This document shows, one piece after another, positions 10,986 to 25,955 of a DNA stretch of 64,000 bases (within the stretch, counting starts at the first letter, position 1; the number at the start of each line of letters is the position of its first letter). The position numbers were made by a program, and so were the translations under genes. Under the pieces are notes generated by a model, which was given only the letters and a program-made list of their open reading frames with translations, had not been told where the DNA came from and did no database searches. Source of the stretch: Ascidia mentula (taxonomy: Eukaryota > Chordata > Ascidiacea > Phlebobranchia > Ascidiidae); assembly GCA_947561715.1 (NCBI GenBank), contig OX387200.1, positions 18,540,501-18,604,500 of the forward strand, written 5' to 3'.

Positions 10986-11690
10986 TTTAGTTTTCTTTCC
11001 GCTTTTTCGCACTGTAACCAAGAAACATACATTTAACACTTTAGATTCACATCAATTAGTTGTATGCAACTAATGTGAATGGTTGTTATTTAACAAACTC
11101 GCTTGCACGTTCACTAATAAGGGCACACTTCAGACCATCTAAGAAAATATTCGACGCTTGTTTTTGTTTTAATTACAGTTGATCAATTTGAAAGGATTGA
11201 CTTCAAAAAATAACCAAAAGAAAATATTAGCCTTAAATTTGAAAGTCAAGGGTCGTTTTTTTAAGATCATATTTATACGACTTGTTACGATAAACTGTAA
11301 AAGTATATTGGGCTTCGACCACTGCGTAAAACAATTAAGTTAATGTGACTCTGTGGAATAGAAAAGCATTTTCCCATTGAGCACCACTGAACGTCCATTC
11401 TCCTTTTTTCCACAACGGGATTCGAACCCATGCCGTATATCATGGCCACGAATCCCGATCAGGTTTTCTTCTTGGTTTATTGGTCTGACACTTGACCGAT
11501 GTTGTCATCACTGTAAAACTTATTTAACTGATCAGACTGACACATGGATCCCTCCTGTGCATAACCCATTATTAACTCAGCAACACTATTTACAGCACGT
11601 CTTTTTTTGACCGCTGCAACCAGTTCTTACCCCTCTGCCTCCACTATCGAAACGCGACCTCGATTTTATCAAGCTATACAAAAGTATCTT
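10986..11690. other. Second copy of the duplicated flank, distal part
   Basis: The part from about 11280 to 11690 aligns with 2490-2935 (shared anchor: gttaatgtgactctgtggaa). It contains the tRNA-like repeat at 11419-11480. Near 11041-11085 a short imperfect hairpin (attcacat / gtgaat arms) is present. No gene is seen. Confidence 0.65.
11419..11480 (-). mobile_element. tRNA-like SINE fragment
   Basis: On the minus strand the stretch contains gggttcgaatccc, a good match to the internal B box of RNA polymerase III promoters, preceded by gggattcgtggcc. The same arrangement recurs at 2620-2685 (degenerate), 17841-17895 (plus strand) and 58378-58440, which makes it a dispersed family and not a single tRNA gene. 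Confidence 0.55.
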
Positions 11691-13498
11691 TCTTCGATCT
11701 TCGAACAGGTTTTTGCCCTCCAAAGGTGGCCACCGCCAAGTGGTGCGTCGTGCAATATAACATAATCGTTTCTCTGGTGGTCTGTGGAGTGATAAGGCGG
11801 TAAACACACGCGCCCGGTTGGTGTAAGGTGTCACTTGTTGTTTTGAACGATTAATCGCCCGAATTGACCCCAAAGGTGCTTGGTCATCTTCGAGGCAGAC
11901 CTAACAGTTCTGTAAGGTGGCCTTTTGCCAAGGTTTACCCACCTGAAAGCTGGGGCAATTTCGGGGTCGTCGTGTTGGGCTTTACTTATTTCCTCATATG
12001 ACAGTCCTATGCAGCGACGCAAGTCCAAGGAATTACCTTCTCCTCTACCGTTGCGACGACCGTTTGTGCCGTAGGAAGTGTTGATCGGGAATGGCAGTGT
12101 CGGTGTTTGCTGGGAGGTGTTCACTACCTGCGATGGGGGTTGTTGACATGTTGGTCAAAAAGGTATAGATTTAAACGTCCTATCGCCCCCGCTTGGTCGA
12201 CAACAATCTCTTGCCATATGGGCACGTGCCCCACAGTTGTAGCTAACATTTGCAGACCTCCTTGGGCGCATCCTCTGTGGTGCGGGTCGTTGGAGACCGT
12301 CGAGATCACGGCGCATGGCATCGAGCTCGTTACGAAAGCTATCAACAGATCGCTGCACATTCGAATTAAGCTCGACCAAAGTGTTTTTAAGTTCGACCAA
12401 CGCAGGATTTCGGGTTGAACTTATCGATCTAACGGGAAGAGAACCGTGTGACACATCGGACTCGACGATCATTTTAGCCCAAACACTGAAATTCCGCTGT
12501 GGGCACTTTTGTCTAAATGAGTCCACTAGTTGGCGGTCCTTGAGACCCCGCAATAAAGCGAGAAGCATCACCTCATTTTTAATGGAGGCGTCGGCTGCCC
12601 TCGGGTATGCACGGGCGGCTAAAGCTTCTATGGCATACACAAAAGTTCTACCGTCTTCTTGTTGCCCTTGGATTCGGTTGACCAACTAGATTCTCAGCGC
12701 GCATTGGCCAGTGGTGTTCAGTCCGAGTGCTTTGGCTTTAATCACTATTTCCTCAAACTGCATTTCGTACAGGTTATCGGCCCCGTTTTGAATATCCCAT
12801 GTAAAGTCTTTGTCAACGTTTGTTAAAAAGAGGTGCTTCTTAACCTCTTCCGTAGCTGTTATGCTGACTCAAACACTTGTAAAAATGAGTTAAAATTGTC
12901 TCCGTTTCTAAAATCTGGGGCGTCATGTCAATGTTAAAAGTCATCTTCCAGTTTAAAAGAAAATATGACGAACCCTAGTACTTTCACGTGTGACAGGAAC
13001 GCGTCTTCCGTTGTTGCAGCGCCCTGGCGTGCTCGCCAATTTCGTGTTACGCTTCTTAAACAAACACTTTCCAAGGTCTTGACGACGCTGCATTAACGGC
13101 TAACCACAAGCCTGTTCGAGCACAACGGTTGAACAATTAAATTCAATCTTGTTCATAAAATTTTAAAATAGCAGCAGAAGAATAAAAATCTGCAAAGCAG
13201 TGTGTCAGTCCTATACTTTTTCTTGCGTTAGTCCCGTCTTTATCTTTTGTATCACCAGCCATTGGCCCAACGGTGTCACGTGCGAGGAAGGGAACTAGCG
13301 CTGCGATATAAAATCAACGTGCGGTGACTGGTGCGTACGAGACAATTATGTAAATAAAAATATAAACTAACACGAAACATTTAACTAAACAGGTGAAAGG
13401 TGAAAGAAGGTGGAGTACAAGAATACGTGATACAATGAAAGCGTGAAACTTGGAAAGAAAACATCAACAAGTGATCGCAAGTTCTTTTGCGCTACACA
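11691..13498 (-). mobile_element. Ty3/gypsy-like LTR retrotransposon, broken and internally deleted
   Basis: The minus strand carries a gag-like region (about 12160-12960) ending in a zinc-knuckle-like Cys/His stretch, followed at once by a short piece resembling the pol segment between reverse transcriptase and integrase (about 11830-12060). Most of pol is missing. A likely LTR with tg...ca ends lies at 13045 to about 13498, next to a candidate primer-binding region (tggcgagcac on the minus strand, about 13026-13036). The element is broken, with a large internal loss and several smaller breaks. It interrupts the second copy of the segmental duplication, whose first copy lacks it. It therefore most likely inserted after the duplication. 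Confidence 0.7.
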
Positions 13499-13982
13499 AT
13501 CTATGAAATGTGGAAAAGCACCAATGCTGGAAATACATTAAACAACTAGTTTTTCATTTCACAGACACTTTAAAAGCATAACTTTTCTTGTAGTTTTTTT
13601 TTTGAAATAAAGTATGCGCAAATATTTTATGTGCATAGTAGTTTCGTTGGAGTACGAGATCATTGCAAATTAACAAAAACAGACAAGGTGTGTTCTAGTA
13701 TAATAGAGGTTTGCAAACTTTGGAAAGCAAAAAGAAAGTTAATAAGACGGCTGCTTGCATTAAACGCAAAAGATATGTCATATTAACAACGATTGTTTAA
13801 TGCACACGAAACAAAAAACGCCATAATACGTTTTTCGCTGGCTCCTTTAACTTGATGTTTTCAACCCTGAATGAGATTGTCTTTTGTATTGGAACTGGAT
13901 GAATGACAGAGTCGAGCGTTAGCGACCTCTGGTGTAGAGATTACTGGTGGAGAAGTATGACGATACAAAACAAAGGACATGG
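13499..13982. other. Second copy of the duplicated 3' flank, proximal part
   Basis: This stretch aligns with about 2972-3428 upstream (shared anchor ctatgaaatgtgga) and leads into the end of esterase copy B. No coding signal. Confidence 0.7.
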
Positions 13983-15544
13983 TCAATGGGTCAATTCGTC
14001 GAAGTGATTCAGCATCAGTTGATTTTTCATTAGGTTCACACCGAGGCCGTAATGAGTTCCGTCAAAACTGTGAACAAATCTTGAAAACGGGCGAACGTCG
14101 AAAAACGTGATGTTGTTTTTAAGGCAAAATTCTCTTATCTGTTCCGAGAATTTGGCTGCGGCATCTTTGCCTTGGGTAGGCAGGAATATTCCAGGTTTCA
14201 TGAGTCCCGACAAAAGCGGCGGAACGAAATAGAATTTGGGCCACTTGGTATTCGTATTATTGCTGTGAGATTCGTAGAAGGTTTGACGGGATTTTAATAT
14301 TGGTGATAAGTATTTTTTAATGATAAGTTTGGATTTCATACCCAGGTGAAGTCCAAGGTGAAGAAACATTATTGAGCCTTCACGCCCATTTAATTCTTTA
14401 ACCAACTTCTTTATCGGTTGTTCTAAATCACTGCCGTAAGATATAAGGGCGTTGACAGTAAAATTGGGTTTTCTGCCACCGCAAAGTTTATCCGGGTGGA
14501 GAACGTCATTCATTGAACGTATAATCCCTTTGCATTTGAAGAAAAACTTCTTCTCAGCACGACAGTAAGTCTTGAGCTCCTCGTTTGTGTTTTTTGCCCA
14601 AGTTCCTCCGATTTTATCGTCTGTGAGGATCGTCAGTAGGGCGTAAAACATGTTTCGAATTAGTGAATCACCAACGAAATGAATAGAATTGTATGGTGAA
14701 CGTTCAATGACGTCACACGCCTCCGTTCCGGTTGAGTAGTAACGCCAGGCACATCTTTCGTCCTCCGTCTTCCACTCACTCATTTCGGCATGATGATATT
14801 TGCGCATATCCACACAACTGTGATAATACAGACAGGTAATAAAGTCGTTTTCTTATCAGTTGTAAGTGTAATAGACATCGCATATCTTGGAAAGTTTTGA
14901 TATATTTCAACAACGTTAATAATATGTTATACCATATTTTAGGAATTTTAACAACCGGAGGCAGAAAAACTCACTTCGGACATTCGCATGTTGACGAGTT
15001 AGGAGCAGCGCATATTCCACCAGAAGCGTTGTTGCAACAGGGAGTATCACTTTGGGGGTTGCACCAACTGGACAAACGTGGCCATTTGGATCCAGATATT
15101 TTCGGAAGCTGGCTACAAGTAAAGAAACAACGTCTTTTCCTTACATTTATTATGAGCGACAGCTTTTTAAATGCTCGGTTATCAGACTTACTTTCGGTTT
15201 CCACATTTTCCATCATCTCTCCATAACGTTTCGGTCATGTCTCTTTCCAGCCAATAACCGCGGTAAATATCATCGTAATATGATGAGTTTTTCTCTGGGT
15301 TGGTCAATGGAACCCATTTGCCCAAAGTTAAGTTGTGCAAAACGTTTTGACAAACTGTCATAGATTTTCCGTCCCGTGTTTGCTTATATTTGCTTTTTGC
15401 AGGAAAGAAAGCCCTTTCTCCGTCATTTCGGTTTTTGTATGTGATTCTTGATGGATCTTCAATGTTTATTGTTATGTAAAACCAACCTAAACTTAAAGCC
15501 AAAAGAATCAGAATATGCCTTTTCGCCCTTGCAACTGAATCCAT
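13983..15544 (-). CDS. Type II membrane PC-esterase/SGNH-fold protein, copy B
   Basis: Coding exons are complement(15192..15544), (14975..15112) and (13983..14817). Exon lengths (353, 138, 835) and intron phases are identical to those of copy A, again giving 441 residues. The signal-anchor (about 8-28), the Gly-Asp-Ser at 213-215 and the Asp-Gly-Thr-His near the C-terminus are all kept. Residues about 30-65 differ most from copy A, while the catalytic exon differs at only a handful of positions, so the duplication is young or homogenised. One Cys in copy A (Ala-Glu-Met-Cys) is Ser here. As in copy A, a splice acceptor (AG at 15561-15562) lies 16 bases before the ATG. A glycan acyl-esterase or acyltransferase role in the secretory pathway is inferred from the fold only. 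Confidence 0.85.
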
Positions 15545-15560
15545 GCAACTTTCAGCAGTC

Positions 15561-16804
15561 CTGGAAAAGTAAAGCGTTAGATAGTAATTTTGCTTGTCCA
15601 AACGAATAGGGCGTATCAAATATAATGTATAGGACGTATCATATTGAATATGTGGTTTAGCAGCCATGTAACAAACGTTTTCTGTACAGCTTTCTGTGTT
15701 CCACAACCAATTTGTCACAACACAGTCTAACATCTCTAAGACGTTTACAAATCTAATGTTAATAAGTTGGTTCATAAACTGTACTGTAGCCACACTTTGT
15801 CTACTTCATGCTGAACGTAGCCCATTAGTTATGTCTGTCAAATTTTGAGAATTTCTGTACCCTGAGCTGTAAACGTTGCCCACCTCTGCTATATCCGGTA
15901 AGTTTCCTTCTGAAAGAGGCGTTATAAACATAAAGACTACCGCATAGCTGATACAATGGCACCACTGTTTCAATCAAATTTGTTTTGTTAAGCTCAATAC
16001 TAAACTAAAGCTGCACTGTGTAAAGCGACGATATATTAAATTCTAGACTCCTAGACTTTATAATGTTTCTGTTGCTGCCAGGCATATTGTAATTTAATAG
16101 TCTGCTCTCCTGGCACAATAAAAACTAGACTAGTGCATGGATATTTTTTTCATTTAAAAACGTGTATGGACCGTCATAGGTGAATATTTACAGTTTTTAA
16201 CATTTTCTGAATAACTTCCTGTGCGGAACGCCGTTAAGTTTCTGACTCCTTACGTTAAAGGAAGTGTTTTGCTAATCCCCACCCTGTTCGAATTCCATAT
16301 ACTCTTTTCTTTTGAGTGAAACCCAATCTCCTGTGCCGGCGTCTCCCTAAACGTACTGACACAAAACCTACGTACGCTTTGTCTTATGTTCTTTTAAGAC
16401 AACACCTAATATCTCAGTTATCTCGTATTCCTTGATCGCCTTTCTGGCACCAAGCCAAATCATATCTTACGTAACTACCTTGACATAAGTTTTAAAAATT
16501 TTCCTCGTGCTATGCGGTAAAATTCTCACGAAGTAAGATATTAAGCTTTTCTATTTTAAGTAGTGCATGGGACAGCTTACAACTACTGCTTCGTGGGATT
16601 TTGTTGAACGCTTTACATATGCCAGACATATGTCAGTCTTGGTGGCATGTCGTTGCTACGCGAAAACTTCTCAATGAACTAGCTGGTGTACATGTACTTT
16701 TAGGACAACAAATGGTTACGGTCCAGCTACATTTCAGCGACTATTTATAAAAAAATTAGCGGTCCATCAAACACCTAGCAACGTACTATTTACTTGCTGT
16801 GGAA
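15561..16804. other. Intergenic, no gene seen
   Basis: AT-rich sequence 5' of esterase copy B. The frame open upstream of the copy B start (to about 15793) has no matching open frame at copy A beyond the acceptor and is taken as non-coding. Nothing else is supportable. Confidence 0.4.
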
Positions 16805-17019
16805 TCAATTACTACTCACGCATGCCAAGCATAATCGCCCCAATGTACGGCCTTTACTTGACTGTACCAGAATATCGCGTAGATCACTGGCATCATAGAC
16901 AGGCTGGATGATAATCGCGAAAAGGCCGTGCATGCGTAGATGCGAAAAATCACGCTCCCGGTGAGATTTGAACTCACGTCCCTTTTTGGTGGACATTCAT
17001 TCCACCGACTGAGCCACAA
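16805..17019 (-). mobile_element. tRNA-derived SINE-like unit
   Basis: On the minus strand, 17018-16953 reads as a tRNA-like head: a D-arm-like gctcagtcggtgg, an anticodon-arm-like hairpin, and a T-arm gtgagttcaaatctcac with a perfect 5-bp stem and 7-base loop (16961-16977). The 3' acceptor half (cgggagcg) has no pairing partner at the 5' side, so it is not a working tRNA. An unrelated body of about 140 bases follows, as in SINEs. Confidence 0.55.
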
Positions 17020-18538
17020 AGGTGTTGATTAGTTCGGGTAAATACGAAGTATTGTGGTGAAGTTAGAAATGCGCAGAACGCCTTTGCTGCGATGCTGCCT
17101 CATGGTCGATATTGCAGCGTACCTAATGATTTCACTCGGCTGCTATACCTGAAACTAAAAGTCTGCTTGCGTGTTCTTGCTGTTGATACTAAATTCGACT
17201 CCGAGAGCAGACTTATTTATTAGTTCCAACACACGTTTGCAAAATTAGGCGGCGTAAAGTTAAATTGTTCCAAGCGTGTTGGTGACTGAGCTAGTAACTT
17301 CTACCGTGTGTCAGTTGCTTAGTTAAGTGTCCAAGACTAGTTGGGTGACAGAGTTAATGACAGCGAAAAGTGCGAACGGGTATTTAACAAGTTACAATGA
17401 TAAACAGGTCTGCCGTCGAGTCGGATGCCTGAAGACTGTAAAAGTTCTGCAGGAAAGCCTATAATATCGTCTGCAGCCGTCGGTCCGACTGTGTTCCAAA
17501 TGTTTGAAGATTTAAGTTGGGAAACATGCGTGGTGATAAATATAAAATAGTTGGGTTGGGCAAGTACAGGCCTTGGCTGTGCGGTCTTGTCTTGATCTGG
17601 CATTCACAATTCTTTTCTATGTAATGAAATCACACAGAATTTACCGGCAACTCAGATCAGGCGAGTTTATAACGCAATTTTATTACACAATTAGCCTACC
17701 ACAGATGCATTAATAAACAACAATTTTAAAGTAATATTCTGCATACAAAATTGTCCTTTTGTTTTGGGAATAAGATACTGCGAAATGACTGAACCACCAA
17801 AGGTGCGTTTCGGTACAGCGTGTACAAGTACAAGTCCAAGGAGACGAATGGTCGGGATTCATGTCCAGGACAGTCAGGGTACAAATCCCCGTGTGTAAAA
17901 GAAAAAAAGTGAAATATTACTGAGCCTTTTTGCCCCATGACAGGCCCATATAGCTAATAAGTTTCAGGTCAGCAGTTGTAGACTTTCATCCGTATCTCCC
18001 TTGTACACTGTCTGACTAGTTGATTGCGCTGTTTGCAGGCTATAAGTATATTTTTCTACCTTTCTATTGACGTGTAAAAATGTGGCCGATTTAGGACAAT
18101 ATTAAACCAAACGTTTCAGTACTAATGCAAATTCTGTGAGAAGGGTATTTTTTGATTTGACCAATGATGTATGAAAACGAATACCAAAACAAAAACGTGT
18201 AAGTCCACAGTACAGCCGACTTAAAAAAGTGTATCTGGTACCTTCGAAACTGTGGTTTTTCTCTTGTGCACATACCTACAGGCCAAACCTGGCGTATATG
18301 TTTTGTGGCGTTGTGGACAAGAGAACAGGTCTGTCAGATTCGCTAACAAACAAATCCCAGCAAATACTCAAAACTGACTTTCACGTTACAAGATTGTAGA
18401 GTATTTCTTTTGTTAGAACAAACGTAGACAGCACGGCGAGTGGTTTCTGTCAGTGACTTTACTGTGTGAAAAGATAGTAGATTACCTGTGCCGTTTGGTG
18501 CGCCTGCCCATGCTAGTTCTTTTTGAACAAAATCAGAC
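17020..18538. other. Intergenic upstream of DDX42
   Basis: Non-coding. At 17841-17895 (plus strand) a copy of the tRNA-like repeat is seen (gggattcatgtccagg, then gggtacaaatcccc). The DDX42 promoter and 5' UTR must lie in the last few hundred bases; no TATA box stands out. Confidence 0.45.
17841..17895 (+). mobile_element. tRNA-like SINE fragment
   Basis: Aligns base by base with the minus-strand version at 11419-11480: the gggattc block is followed about 20 bases later by a B-box-like gggtacaaatcccc. Diverged copy of the same family. Confidence 0.45.
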
Positions 18539-22453
<3,915 letters not shown>

Positions 22454-22467
22454 TTCGCGCTTTTGTC

Positions 22468-22473
22468 TTTTAT
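22468..22473 (-). terminator. Polyadenylation signal of the TMEM223-like gene
   Basis: AATAAA on the minus strand, 28 bases beyond that gene's stop codon and within the 47-base gap to the DDX42 stop. The transcript end therefore probably overlaps the DDX42 coding end. Confidence 0.55.
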
Positions 22474-22500
22474 TTTGTGAATACAAACTGCAATGTGATA

Positions 22501-23165
22501 TCATTGCCTTCTGTTCATACCCACAGCTGTATGGAATAGAAGTCGGTTCGGTATTTCAGCATCCTCGGAAATGTAGTATGTTGTTTTTCCCGCAAACACT
22601 TTATGATTTTCAGCAGATACCTCTTGTATTGGATAGGATACAGTTCTTATCCCACTTTTTCGAATAGAATTATAAAGTTGAAAAGTAACTGTTTGGTGGT
22701 CTGTTGACAAAATAACTTTTTTCACAATTTTACCAGGCACAGCTATACTCAAATAAGCAACAGCAGCGACCATGGCCAGACAACCAGCAAATGTGACAAC
22801 GTTCAATGTGGTTGCGGAAAACATTGTCTGTTGTTTAGGGATTTTAACAACTTCTGGATCTGTTCCATTTTCTTTTGTTAGCATGTACAATGAAAATCCT
22901 GCACCTATTAAAAAGCAAGGAACCTGCCACGGAATAAGTTTGTTATTTATAAGTTACCGGAATGAACTTGAATTGAAGTACTTACGCCAACAATTGCTGT
23001 AGTCCTTGCTGGAGAAAGATTAAACTTATAATTGTACACAACATATCCCTTCTTATTTAAGCCTTTTGGTGAAGGTTTGGTTTGTTGGAATCTACAAAAT
23101 CTTATTGTTCCAAGTTTACTTCTCATATTGTGGGACTTAAATATTCTCAGATATAATCCCAGCAT
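22501..23165 (-). CDS. Small two-pass membrane protein, TMEM223-like
   Basis: Two exons, complement(22986..23165) and (22501..22923), in phase 0, 200 residues. The N-terminus is basic and free of acidic residues (about 1-40), as in a mitochondrial presequence. Two hydrophobic segments follow (about 53-69 and 90-112). The C-terminal part ends in a pattern Pro-Asn-x-x-Leu-Phe-x-x-x-Val-Gly that resembles TMEM223, a mitochondrial inner-membrane factor for cytochrome oxidase assembly. Identification rests on architecture and this short motif, so TMEM186/TMEM70-type proteins remain possible. The acceptor used is ctg at 22924-22926; a nearer AG would break the frame. It is convergent with DDX42, with only 47 bases between stop codons. 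Confidence 0.6.
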
Positions 23166-23850
23166 TTTGCTGGCTTGATCAACCTACCTTACTAAACATT
23201 GAATCAAGTCCTGCAGCATACCAATGCAAAGTAATGTGGTTAACAAATAAAGTTCAAATTCAATAATTATGTATCAACAAATGCCAAGCAAGATTGATTG
23301 CTTCGTCCAACTTCCAAATGTTTTGCAGTGGGGTATTTTTTGACATGCTGTAAGGTACAACAGCAAAGAACATGATGGATTTAAATTTTTTTTGCAAATT
23401 CGACATATTCCATTCATCGTATTACCCATTTAACGCACATACGCCAGGATACCATTTACGTATTCGTCAACAAAACTAATTTTTGTGTATAATTCTGAAA
23501 ACGTCCAAGGTGTGTATTTTAATTTTTCCTGCAGCATAAGACGACCCTATGCAAAAGCTTTTCTGTTATTCTTAAAATCATTTGCTTAACAAACGTACAT
23601 TGTGACCTTTATCGCATTACACGCTTACTGAATTATGATACAAAATACTACAGTTACATGTCCCTCTGAAAAAAAAATGTGCTCGTAAAATGTTGCCACC
23701 AGCTTCGGTGGTGGCGCTGTTTATGTTGTTTGTCTACTCTACGGAAAAGAAAGATTCAGCCAAGCTGTTGTTTTAAGGTCGAATTGGAGTTCGTTGTTTT
23801 GTGTCGTATTTTTTACAAACTTCGTAAGTTTTAACCTTTTTGGTGGCAAA
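23166..23850. promoter_or_regulatory. Divergent promoter region, TMEM223-like and coiled-coil genes
   Basis: About 685 bases separate two divergent start codons. No other gene is seen here, and no TATA box is obvious. Start sites for both transcripts must lie in this interval. Confidence 0.4.
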
Positions 23851-25886
23851 ATGTCAAGAACTCCCAGAACTCCAAGAGCAAAAAGTAGCAGCACGCGCAC
23901 ACTAGGTGCTTTGCGTTTCAGCCAAAGTATTGCTCAACAAACCCCATCAAGGTAAAAATGTCCCTTTGTTCTGCATTTTTTTAACCGTCCTATGAGTACA
24001 TGTTGTGTAGAAATGACCCAGCTTTGACTATCAATCAAATCCAAACAAGTGTTCCAGTTCCCTCTGCAACAAATCAAGTCAGAGATTTTGCAAGGGAAAA
24101 GGAGTTTCAGGTTCTTATTTGTTATAAAGTTAATGTGTGGTGATTATGGTTTGATTTGTTGGTTCTGTATATAGTCTGCTATGTGTGTGTGTGTGTGTTT
24201 ATGTTGGTAGCTCTGCATGTAACAGGTGTTGAAATCAATGCTGGACACTCAACAACATGACAAAGAAACATTCAGGAACAAGTTGCTTGCTGCAAAGGTG
24301 CTGTGGTTTTAGATAATTGTAGATTGCTTTACTTTTTGTTTTGATTTAGGTAGATTTTATGGTGACTGGTGTTTTTACTATGCATGTATATTTTGTTAGT
24401 TTTTTCCATTGTGTTGTTCAGAGGCTTTATTTGCCACATAGTCTGTGAAAGCATTTTGCAGAAAATTGCTTTTATAACTCTCTTGACATCTATTACAGTA
24501 TTTTTAGGGGACGTATATGAAAAATTAAATATTACTTTTTGTTTTAATTATTATTAAAAATTAAATATTATGTTTTGTAGGAAAAAGAAAAAAAGTTGCA
24601 AGATCACATTTCGGGCCTTGAAAAAATTATATCTCAGCTACGACAGGAATTAAAGCAAAAGTCAGAATCCTTTAATGAACTTCAAAACGTCTTTAAATCA
24701 AAGGTTTCAATGCTATTTTTGGTATGGAGTTAAAGAACGATGAAACCTATATGTTTCAGACACAAGAATATGAATCTAATCTTGCTATTTGCAAAAAAGA
24801 CCATGATGACACCATTAAAGCACTCACGTTATCTGAAGAATCAAATGAAGAGCTAAAGAAAGAACTTGAAGAACTGAAAATTCAAATGGAAGAAAGAATG
24901 AAATCAGTTGTGGAAGAGGTTTTAAAAACTGATCGCTTTATTGTCTTAATGCACCTTTTGCATAGATATTGTGATTTTTTTAAGTGTGTGCAGTGCGTGT
25001 GTTTGATTGCATTTGTTTCTTAAAAGTATGTTGTAATTGCAGCATCAAAAACAATTAAGAAACCTAACAGAGTCAAAAAACAAGGAGCTAAAAGAAAAAG
25101 ATGATAAACTTACAGTGTTAAAGCAAAGGATGGCAGAAAGCCTTGGAAAAAATTCGATGTATTTGGCATAATGTAGTGTATATAAAGAAATATTGCAATA
25201 TTAATATAAAAATTACATTATCGTGATTAATTTTGACACATTTATTACTTTTAAATTGGATTCTGTAGCTTTCATACACCATTTTGTTGAACATGGAATT
25301 TGATGTGGTGGTTGCAGGGAAAGGCAGCATCAGTTGGAGGAACTGAAAAAAGATCTTGTTAAGCAAGCCCAAGAAACTCGAGACTTGCAACAAAAACTCA
25401 AGCACATTCAAGTCAGGCCCAAGCAGGTATTGTTTTTTTGTACTTTTTGTGTTTTAAATGAAAACCTCTCCATATGTTTTTAGTGCGAAAATTGTGAAAA
25501 ATTGGAAGCAATGCTTGAGGACAAAGTTCTGCAATTGCGTCTTAAAGAAAAGGCTATTAATGATTTACAAGGGATTGGCAGAAAAATGCAAATCCAACTT
25601 CATCAACAGGTTTTCAAAAAATAAGCTTTTCTATCATATTAAAAGAAAGATATTCATTGCAATTAGAAATACTACTTCCTTTGCTATAGTGAAGGGTCTA
25701 TTGAAAGTAATTGTAACACACCATTGATTTCAGAGGAGGGCAGTAATTTTAAAAGAAAGGAAGGGTCATGAGCAGTTGCACACACTTTGCAAAAGAGCAG
25801 GTTTAAAATTGCCGTCGACAGTTGCCAGTGCATCAATGCAGAAAACACAGTCTGATGTATTAAATGTTTCTTCAGTATTTCAGTGA
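23851..25886 (+). CDS. Unrecognised coiled-coil protein, 352 residues
   Basis: Nine exons: 23851..23951, 24011..24110, 24226..24297, 24581..24703, 24760..24918, 25043..25158, 25318..25426, 25484..25609, 25734..25886. The N-terminus is basic and Ser/Thr/Pro-rich (SRTPRTP repeats, about 1-30), like proteins that bind microtubules or are cyclin-kinase targets. Residues about 60-310 are long heptad-rich, Glu/Lys/Gln-rich coiled coil. A Cys-Glu-Asn-Cys motif lies near 261 and a Lys/Arg-rich helix near the end. The composition suggests a centrosomal, ciliary or spermatogenic scaffold, but I cannot name the family. Exon 5 end is chosen at GAG before gtttta because it keeps phase with exon 6. A polyadenylation signal follows at 25950. 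Confidence 0.75.
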
Positions 25887-25949
25887 ATTGTCGTTGGCAG
25901 GTTTTTTGCTGTTTTTATTTTATACTGAATGAAAGCAACCTTAAAAAAC

Positions 25950-25955
25950 AATAAA
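25950..25955 (+). terminator. Polyadenylation signal of the coiled-coil gene
   Basis: AATAAA 64 bases after the stop codon. Confidence 0.6.

Noticed and set aside
10637-11073. Overlapping plus-strand frames of 87-117 residues with repeated Ile-Val-Leu-Tyr-Ser motifs
   Set aside because: They are translations of the 49-bp tandem repeat in different frames, with no splice or start support.
11041-11085. Short hairpin (attcacat...gtgaat) as a possible small RNA
   Set aside because: The stem is about 14 bases with a bulge, shorter than a microRNA precursor, in repeat-rich DNA.
12107-12689. Plus-strand frames of 103 and 124 residues
   Set aside because: They are antisense to the gag-like region of the gypsy-type element.
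15545-15793. N-terminal extension of esterase copy B
   Set aside because: The longer open frame crosses the conserved splice acceptor at 15561-15562, and copy A shows no homologous extension.
16953-17018. Possible functional tRNA gene on the minus strand
   Set aside because: The T arm is perfect, but the 3' acceptor half has no complement at the 5' end, and a SINE-like body follows, so I call it tRNA-derived.
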